Shown here piece after piece: positions 57,601 to 64,000 of a stretch of 64,000 nucleotides of DNA (position 1 is its first letter; every line of letters starts with the position of its first letter). Location: positions 248,001 to 312,000 of the forward strand of contig JADDTR010000009.1 in the NCBI GenBank assembly GCA_015345905.1, read 5' to 3'. Below the pieces are notes generated by a model. The model was not told the DNA's origin, did not search any database, and saw only the letters and a list, made by a program, of their open reading frames with translations. The position numbers and the translations under genes are program-made. The DNA comes from Aotearoamyces nothofagi. Its lineage: Eukaryota > Ascomycota > Leotiomycetes > Leotiales > Tympanidaceae.

Positions 57601-59671
57601 TCAGCCCTCCTGTGCAGATACACCTTTTACATCGTCCTCATCTTCTGAGTCCATTTCCATGAGCTCCCTTTTATTGGCTGCGGTCTTTTCTCCCTTCTCT
57701 AAAGATTGTCTAGCAGCCGGAATTCCGGTCGCAGTAACCCATAGGAAGTAATTAGTACGATAGTGATCAATGTGGTGAAAGAATGTATGGAATCTTGATC
57801 ATTTATTAGCTGGAATGTCCTTAATGCGCGAGTGTAACTTACTGGTGCTCCTTCTCTTCCTCTCTAAAAATTCTCTCGTAGATTTCTCTTTGCTTGAATT
57901 CGTCCATCTCCTTCTCAAACTTGCCAAAGTCGATCTTCTCGCGCTGTAGGTCTTCGACAGCTCTTTTATTGTAGCTGTCAAAAACTGGTCTCTCCAATAA
58001 CAGGCCAAGACCCGGGGCTTTAGGTATACTAATATTATCCGGTCCGTAACTTTCGGAGATAAGATCAACAGAGCAGCCACATCGGACAACAAGAGCTGCC
58101 ATAGCAACCATCTTTCTGATTTGATGCATCATGAATGACTGTCCATGGACCTTCAGTGATAGCCATTCCGTGTCATTAATGATTATAGGAGTCGCGCCAA
58201 CATTGAAGGAGCGAATCACACGCTTCGCAGACGGGTCGCTATAACTCTTCTGTATCGTATAGTTGTGGAAGTTCCGTGTGCCAAGATATGCAGAGAGGGC
58301 TTTTTGCACCCTTTCGCGGCGTTCCGAGGAAATTCGATATGCCTTTTTAGCTTCGATATATGCTGCCTTGACTTGTTTAATAGCAAGTTCCAGTGGCGTC
58401 GGGACAGATTTGACTTTTTCGTTGGATGGTGCATTAGTTGCCGCAGTGTCCTCAACTGCTGTGGTATCTGCAGCGGTATTTTCGGAAGGCTTCTTGGAAT
58501 TCAGGCTGGCATCAGCAGATACATTGGTATCTAATGCGTCGCCATTAAAGGACCCAATCTGAGCATCATCTGTAGACTTTTCACCACCCTTAGAAGCTTC
58601 AACTTTTTCTAGGCTAGCATCTTTAGGCTCGTCCTCAGAGCTATGTATAGCCTTAATGACAGCTATCCTCAATTCCGGGTCAAGTTTATCCAGAATGGGG
58701 TTTATGTAACTCTTCTCTGCCTCCTCCCAGAAGTTTGAGACCTCTTCTTGCCGAGACTGATAACTTTCATAGATTCCTTCTTTCTCTGCTGACTCAACCA
58801 ATTTCTTTCCAAGAAAACTATCGGGATGTGGAGGTAGGAACGAATATGTTGGAATTAGGTACTCATACCATCTCGAGTCGCAGGTCTGGTAACAACTGAA
58901 GGCCCCGTTCGTTCGTTCTATTCCCCACACTCTAATCTGTGGAGGAAGAGCTTCATTTATCTTTTCAACTATGTCCACATCCTCGACAATGAGCTTCAAA
59001 GATATGACATTGCCCGCAGCATGAACTCCCTTATCAGTTCGCGCACATCTCACTAAAGATGACTTCTTTGGGTCGTCGGCATTTGCTTTTGAGATTGCCC
59101 CAGCTGCAATGAAGGCCTTGAAGATGTCACCTTCAATGGTCTTCTCTGTAGCATTGATCTGCATGCCCTTGTATCCAGATCCAGCATATCCAATGAGCAC
59201 GGCAACCTTGCGTTTTGGTCTGCGCTCTTCGCCAGCGATTTCATCTTTCGAAAATGGCAGAGCAGAATCAGCATATCCCCCGTCAGATGCAATCTTCCGG
59301 CGCTTGGATGCTTGCTCTTCGTCGTTGCGCTTTCGTTTGTCTACTGGGTTGCGGCTTGTTTAGTTAGACGTGTAGCAAATTGAGGAAGGATAGATAACAT
59401 ACCTCCACTCTCCACGGCCTCGCTCGCCCCTCTTTTGGCGACCACCTCGGTCACTACCGCGGCCTCTGCCACCTCCACGGCCTCGTTGCTGATCTCTGTG
59501 GCCACGTGGGCGATCTTGCTTGCCATTGCCATTGCCATTGCCATTGCCATTCCCACCGAAGTCGTTGCGAGGCTTCGATGTTGCTGTGGAAGTGGAAGTG
59601 GAATTGGGATTGGGATTAGGCGCCGTAGCAGTATCCCTCTGGGATTGTGATTCCGAATTACTGTCTGCCAT
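57601..59671 (-). CDS. PUS1: tRNA pseudouridine synthase PUS1
   Basis: TruA-family pseudouridine synthase modifying several tRNA positions (and U2 snRNA in yeast), nuclear. Three exons (59403-59671, 57843-59354, 57601-57793) join in frame to 657 aa. The N-terminal 90 residues are low complexity: Asn/Ser/Thr-rich, a GN dipeptide run, then an RGG-type tract (RGRGGGRGRGSDRGGRQKRG). Catalytic domain: VAVLIGYAGSGYKGMQINAT, the active Asp in VRCARTDKGVHAAGNVISL, RNFHNYTIQKSYSDPSAKRV, MHQIRKMVAMAALVVRCG and PKAPGLGLLLERPVFDSYN. An about 140-residue acidic, Ser/Thr-rich insertion splits the domain between about 270 and 400. The last exon adds FFHHIDHYRTNYFLWVTATG. Intron 1 uses a close ACAAG acceptor eight bases after a CTAAC branch; this restores the frame. 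Confidence 0.9.
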
Positions 59672-60237
59672 TTTATGAGTCTGAGGATTTGCATGATCCT
59701 ATGATCCTCATTTCCCAACAGCTTCCATTTTTTTTTTAGCTAAATACGGTAATCGGTGCTCGAAATTTATCACTACCGTAAGCGCACAATTCGATCCGAA
59801 TCCCTGCTATGGAGGTGCGAGGTGTAGGCGCGCTAGTGTACCTAGCTTCAGCCTTATATCGCTCGCTTTCAACTATCTTACTTATCTCTCACTCACGTAC
59901 GTACTTGTATTTATGCTTTGCCTCCTCCATTCTTTTATGCTTTCTTCTCTAGGTGAAAGCGAGATCTTCAGCTTGCACGGCAGTTTCGCCATCCATCCTC
60001 TACTTTACACTGGATCATCTCCAGCCATCTTAATGCCAAAGTCAACACATTCTCTGTCAGCGTCATGACCGCCTTTTATATTCACTACTAGCAGTCTCTC
60101 CTTGTTTCTGCACCATTGCCTACAACGCGCTGCAGCTCCGGTATTTATCTGCCATCTGTCTAATCTCTACTGAGGGAATACGTCTTACACTAAATCGTTG
60201 GTGTTTTATCGCGCCTGTCACTTCGGTCATCCCTATC
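59672..60237. promoter_or_regulatory. Divergent PUS1/TFIIE-alpha promoter
   Basis: 566 bp with both promoters. Pyrimidine-rich toward the TFIIE start. No specific site recognised. Confidence 0.5.
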
Positions 60238-61690
60238 ATGGATCTCGCACAGACTCTTGTACGCTCCGTTATGCGCGCGTTCTACGAGACGAAGCACATC
60301 CTAGTGATCGATGCCCTCATAATACACTCAGCGTGCGTGTCTTGATTCTAGCTTTTACTCAGTGAGGAGATGTTGACAAGAATAGTTTACGGGATGACGA
60401 TATGGCATTTCTGATGGGCATGAACACCAAAGAACTGCACAAGCTATGCGGGAAACTCAGAGAAGATCGCTTTCTCGCAGTGTACGTCGGTGCCTAGCTA
60501 TCTTAGTCATGGTGATATTGACATTGTCATCTTGCAGCCATACCAGATCCGAGACGAAAGAAGGCCAGCAACGTCCAATCAATAGAACCTACTATTATAT
60601 CGATTATCGAGCTACGATAGATGCCATAAAATGGAGAGTTTATTGCATAGACAAGGATGTGCAGGGTAATACAGTTTCGGTAGAGGAGAGAAAAGAATAC
60701 TCGTGTCCACGTTGCAAATCTCAATGGACGCAAATGGAGGTCTTGGACAAAGTGGATTTTACGCGAGGCTTCCTTTGTCACAAATGTAGCTTTCCGCTTG
60801 TTCGCAACGAGGACAATGATAGAGGTGGGCACGAGCAGTCGACACGTCTCAACGCTCAGTTCAGATTCATCACCGATCTCCTTCCTAAAATCGATCAAGT
60901 TGTCATACCCGACAACACCTTTGAAGTCGCTCTTGCAACTGCTCGACCAGTCATCCGAGACTCACTACTGAACCCCGCCAATGACACGGTCCCTGTGGCC
61001 TCGTCGTCAAATAAGCCTACTGCCGTCAAAGGACTGACAAACACGGGCCCAACAACCATAGCTGTCACTCTTACAACTTCAGATGGCCCCACTGCGGCTG
61101 ACAAGGCTGCAGAGCAAGCTCGAAAAGACGCACTGATTGCACAGAATCAAATGCCAGCACATTTTACTCATAGCACAGTCACCGGCGAACAGATCATACA
61201 AACCTCTACACCGGTATTCAAGTCTTTGCCATCGTTCGAGGACACGAAAGACAAGAAAGACAATTCCGTCACTACGCCTTCTTTCTCTGGTGACGGTGCG
61301 GAAATCGACAGCTACTTCGCGCAACTCAAAGCTGAACAGGCTCGTGAAGCTGAACAGGAAGAAGAAGATGAGTTTGAGACCGACGATGACGATGACGATG
61401 AAGACGTTGGGTTCGAGGATGTGGTTCCTGCAACAGGGTCTAACGTTGGCACGCCCACCAGCTCTGCATCTGTTAACGGGGAGCACAAATCGATGATTGG
61501 CGGACTGGCGAGTTCCCTTAAGAGGGGTGGTAGTACTGGTACAGGTAGCTCAAATGGCGGCACGAGTACTGGAGTTGCGAGTCCGCAGACGCCAGATAGT
61601 GGGAGAGCAGCGAAGAAAGTTCGAATTGAGGAACCTATGGCTAAGGATGAAGAGGAGAGCGAAGAGGATGTGGAGTTTGAAGATGTTTAA
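60238..61690 (+). CDS. TFA1: Transcription initiation factor IIE alpha subunit
   Basis: Large subunit of TFIIE, which recruits TFIIH to the RNA polymerase II pre-initiation complex and helps promoter opening. Three exons (60238-60332, 60386-60481, 60538-61690) join to 447 aa. The true start MDLAQTLVRSVMRAFYETKH lies in a separate exon upstream of the long open frame. The winged-helix domain (HILVIDALIIHSALRDDDMA, FLMGMNTKELHKLCGKLRED) covers residues 1-100. The C4 zinc ribbon is YSCPRCKSQWTQMEVLDKVD with FLCHKCSFPLV at about 135-170. A long disordered region follows with a late helix (AEIDSYFAQLKAEQAREAE), strongly acidic runs and the acidic C-terminus EDVEFEDV, the type that contacts TFIIH. 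Confidence 0.93.
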
Positions 61691-62241
61691 AATGCGGGGA
61701 GGAAAGGAAAGTTGCATTGCAGGATTACATAGGGGCGAGGTATTCTGGCCGTCCTCATGGAGGGGAAACTGTACATTTACAAAAGGCGTTCAGCTGAGAG
61801 CGGCGTACTATCCAGGCTTGGATGCGTCGAGCTTCGCAGCAATCATATAAATTTGCAAGCTAGATCTAGCCATGCTTCAGAGCTGCAGGTAATGTGGTGA
61901 TTTGGCGGTGATATGCAACACATGCCTTGCTATTGAATAAAATATAGCCCCATATGACTCCAAACACGGCGACCGAGATGAAATATGCTGAAATACCACA
62001 TAATTATATTCAAATCATTGTGCTCGAATATCCAGCATGAGATATTTCCCCAAGCCTCTCGTTGCCCTCAGATCAGGTTATCCATCCAATGAAACCGTTC
62101 TTCCACTCGTCACTCTTGGACAGTTCTTCGCAGCCCAGGTAGACGCAATAGTGAAATAGCGAAATATGACCAGGGAGCTTTAAAAAATAATCAACAAATC
62201 GTTCGTCACGATCCTGAATTCACCCCGAATATGATAAGCTC
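61691..62241. other. Convergent spacer TFIIE-alpha / carrier
   Basis: 551 bp of convergent 3' sequence. Nothing recognised. Confidence 0.5.
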
Positions 62242-63667
62242 TCACTCCTCGTACTGTCCGCCAAGAATGGCCGCGGGTCGGTTCTCGAGCTTCTCTTTCA
62301 GGAACTCGTACACAGTGAATGTCACGGCCTGACCGGGGGCAACACGCATGATTCGGGGCGTAATGCCCTTATAGAAAGCGTGGAAGCCTTCTTGTCTATA
62401 ATAGCACTTCGTCAGTATATTCATTTCTGATCTCATATTATTTCGGAAGCATACTTGAACATATCCCTCGCAATAACCTTTATCCGGCTCAGAGCTGTCT
62501 CGCCAGGTTGACCGGGGGTCTTCTGTAGGCGCGTCTTGATGGTGTCGATCGGAGCGTTAGAGAGCGGACCCATGGCACCGGAAACGAGCCCGATCAGAGT
62601 CGTTTGCCAAGAAGGGATGGGTGAGTCTTTGTACTGGGGTTGCCATTTTTGCAGAAGCTCCTTGAATTCGGTGTAAGCTGTGAAGTTTACTGCTTGGTTC
62701 GTTCCTGTTGCATCTAATCAATATACATCTATTCATAGGCTCGTAGCCTGATGGTGAAAATCGAGGTCAATGGATTAAGAGGATTTTGCTCGGGATTTTG
62801 TGGACGCACCTTGCCGTAATGCTGTCAGAGAGATTCCACGGTATAAAGCACCAATTCCCTCCTCCTTCAAAACTGTATATAGAGCGTGAGCGGCATTTCG
62901 GTATTTTGGTATGTCGAGCGGATCGGCCATTGAGTGGTGTTGTGCTTGCAGACGGATCTTAATGACTTCCATAGGTGTTACAACTGCGACAGCTTCTGTG
63001 ACACCTGCAGCAAGCCCAGCTATCATACCCCGTAGTTGTTAGCCAATTTGCTCTTATTCTCGAGTCTTCATAAAGGCTCCAACAAGATATATTTGGGCAA
63101 TATATTGTATGAGAACATACCGAGGAACGTCGCCTGGCCAGTAACATTGCCGGTTTCCTTGTTCGCCAATAATTTCTTATATGCTTCAAAAGAAGTGAAC
63201 CGAATGGCCATCTTAGGCACAATTCCCGTTACCACAGCGCCGAGGCCTTTGTAAAGACCAAGAGGTGTTTCGCGTTTGATGATTTCGCTACCTGTTGCTA
63301 TGAAGCCTCTCTTTTTGACCTGCGCACGAATGGATGTCAGCCTCGTTCACGCAAGAATAAATTTCAGAAATTGGATTGGCTTACACCAGGAGCTCGCGCA
63401 CGGCGCGAGAGTTGCATGCGGACCTTGATTGTGTCTATCCAAATTGTTAGCAGGTTTTCATCCGTAGAGAATGGGAGGAGACATTTACCTAAAGGATGGC
63501 ATGCAAGCGCCTCCATCATACCAGCTGCACCGCCAGCTATCTGGTGTTAATTAATTTGCAGAGTGGCACACAATGCACCGAGGCAAATGGTTATTCATAC
63601 CTATTAAGTTTGTAGCTGCTGAAGGTGGCGGCTTGCCATCTGTACCCTTGATATTCTTCGCCGACAT
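62242..63667 (-). CDS. SFC1: Mitochondrial succinate/fumarate carrier (ACR1/SFC1 type)
   Basis: Inner-membrane carrier that brings cytosolic succinate into mitochondria in exchange for fumarate, needed for growth on acetate, ethanol or fatty acids through the glyoxylate cycle. Seven exons (63601-63667, 63489-63536, 63385-63434, 63121-63319, 62810-63019, 62455-62704, 62242-62395) join to 325 aa, the densest intron pattern in the window. Three carrier repeats are visible, each with its PX(D/E)XX(K/R) motif: CHPLDTIKVRMQ, VTPMEVIKIRLQ and NAPIDTIKTRLQ. They are followed by GLYKGLGAVV, ALYRGISLTALRQGTNQAVN and AFYKGITPRIMRVAPGQAVT. The start MSAKNIKGTDGKPPPSAATN matches the short pre-repeat N-terminus of this subgroup. 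No presequence, as usual for carriers. Confidence 0.9.
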
Positions 63668-64000
63668 CTTGGTAGCCACTTGGTCCCACGCCCCTCCCTC
63701 TCTCTCTCGCTCCCTATTTTTCTATTTCCCTATCTTTACCTCTCTCTCTCTCTCTCTCTCTCCCTCTCTGCGGAGCTCTGCACCGGTAGGGATTGATGTC
63801 CCGTCACTCGTTATTTAGGTAGTGGTGGAATGATATTACTGGGAAGCCGAGCTAGCTAGCGGAGATGATTGTAAAGAGGTATTAGAATAGACAAGAAGTA
63901 TATACGAGTAAAGAGGCAGCTATGTGTTCTCGGGAGTCACGACGGAGACCACGCGAGACGGTGAGGGAGGGAGTGAAGCAGAAGCAGGAGCAGAGGCAGA
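63668..64000. promoter_or_regulatory. Upstream region of the carrier gene with CT microsatellite
   Basis: 333 bp at the right edge. It holds a (TC)n microsatellite at about 63740-63769, a pyrimidine tract on the plus strand (purine on the transcribed sense), within the likely leader of the carrier gene. No other gene is visible before the edge. Confidence 0.55.

Overview
The window is a gene-dense nuclear segment of a filamentous ascomycete (Pezizomycotina). The evidence is short GT-AG introns, mostly 42-65 nt with CTAAC/CTGAC-like branch sites, small first exons, intergenic distances of a few hundred bases, and products that match the filamentous-fungal gene set (SET9, PREG-type cyclin, BUD4, POP3, Kre9/Knh1-like wall protein, USP34-like deubiquitinase). 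I cannot fix the class from sequence alone. Coding exons were joined by hand from splice signals and family conservation. Every multi-exon model given here closes in frame, except that the last exon of the Kre9-like gene is unresolved and TTI1 is cut by the left edge.

Layout. 0-2 kb: TTI1 (minus, C-terminus off the window). 2-4.3 kb: AT-rich gene-free island. 4.3-13.9 kb: AKR1 (-), SRP102 (+), cystathionine beta-synthase (-), M24 aminopeptidase P (-), Kre9-like secreted protein (-). 14.7-18.8 kb: PREG/PHO80-type cyclin (-) and a TPP-dependent enzyme (+) transcribed divergently from a GC-rich spacer. 18.8-22.7 kb: a 4-kb mosaic of simple and higher-order repeats with no supportable gene, leading into an uncharacterised Arg-rich protein gene. 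24-35.9 kb: augmin-like coiled-coil protein (-), LrgB-family membrane protein (+), PIN1/ESS1 (-), RPB9 (+), mitochondrial uL14m (-), SET9 (+), BTB protein (+). 37-54.3 kb: BUD4 (+), uncharacterised small protein (-), POP3 (-), giant ubiquitin hydrolase (+). 54.8-63.7 kb: twinfilin (-), MED22 (+), PUS1 (-), TFIIE-alpha (+), succinate/fumarate carrier (-).

How the genes relate. This is mostly housekeeping. Four genes serve RNA polymerase II transcription (RPB9, PIN1/ESS1, MED22, TFIIE-alpha), SET9 acts on chromatin, and POP3, PUS1 and uL14m serve RNA processing or translation. Much of the window is arranged as divergent pairs sharing 280-990 bp promoters (AKR1/SRP102, PREG/TPP enzyme, augmin-like/LrgB-like, PIN1/RPB9, uL14m/SET9, POP3/UBP, twinfilin/MED22, PUS1/TFIIE-alpha). 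I see no biosynthetic cluster, CRISPR, rRNA, tRNA or recognisable transposon. I found no convincing new multi-gene system. The most unusual material is the 18.8-22.7 kb repeat mosaic, two uncharacterised proteins, an exon consisting only of the start codon in PIN1, other micro-exons, and a possible dual-targeted aminopeptidase.
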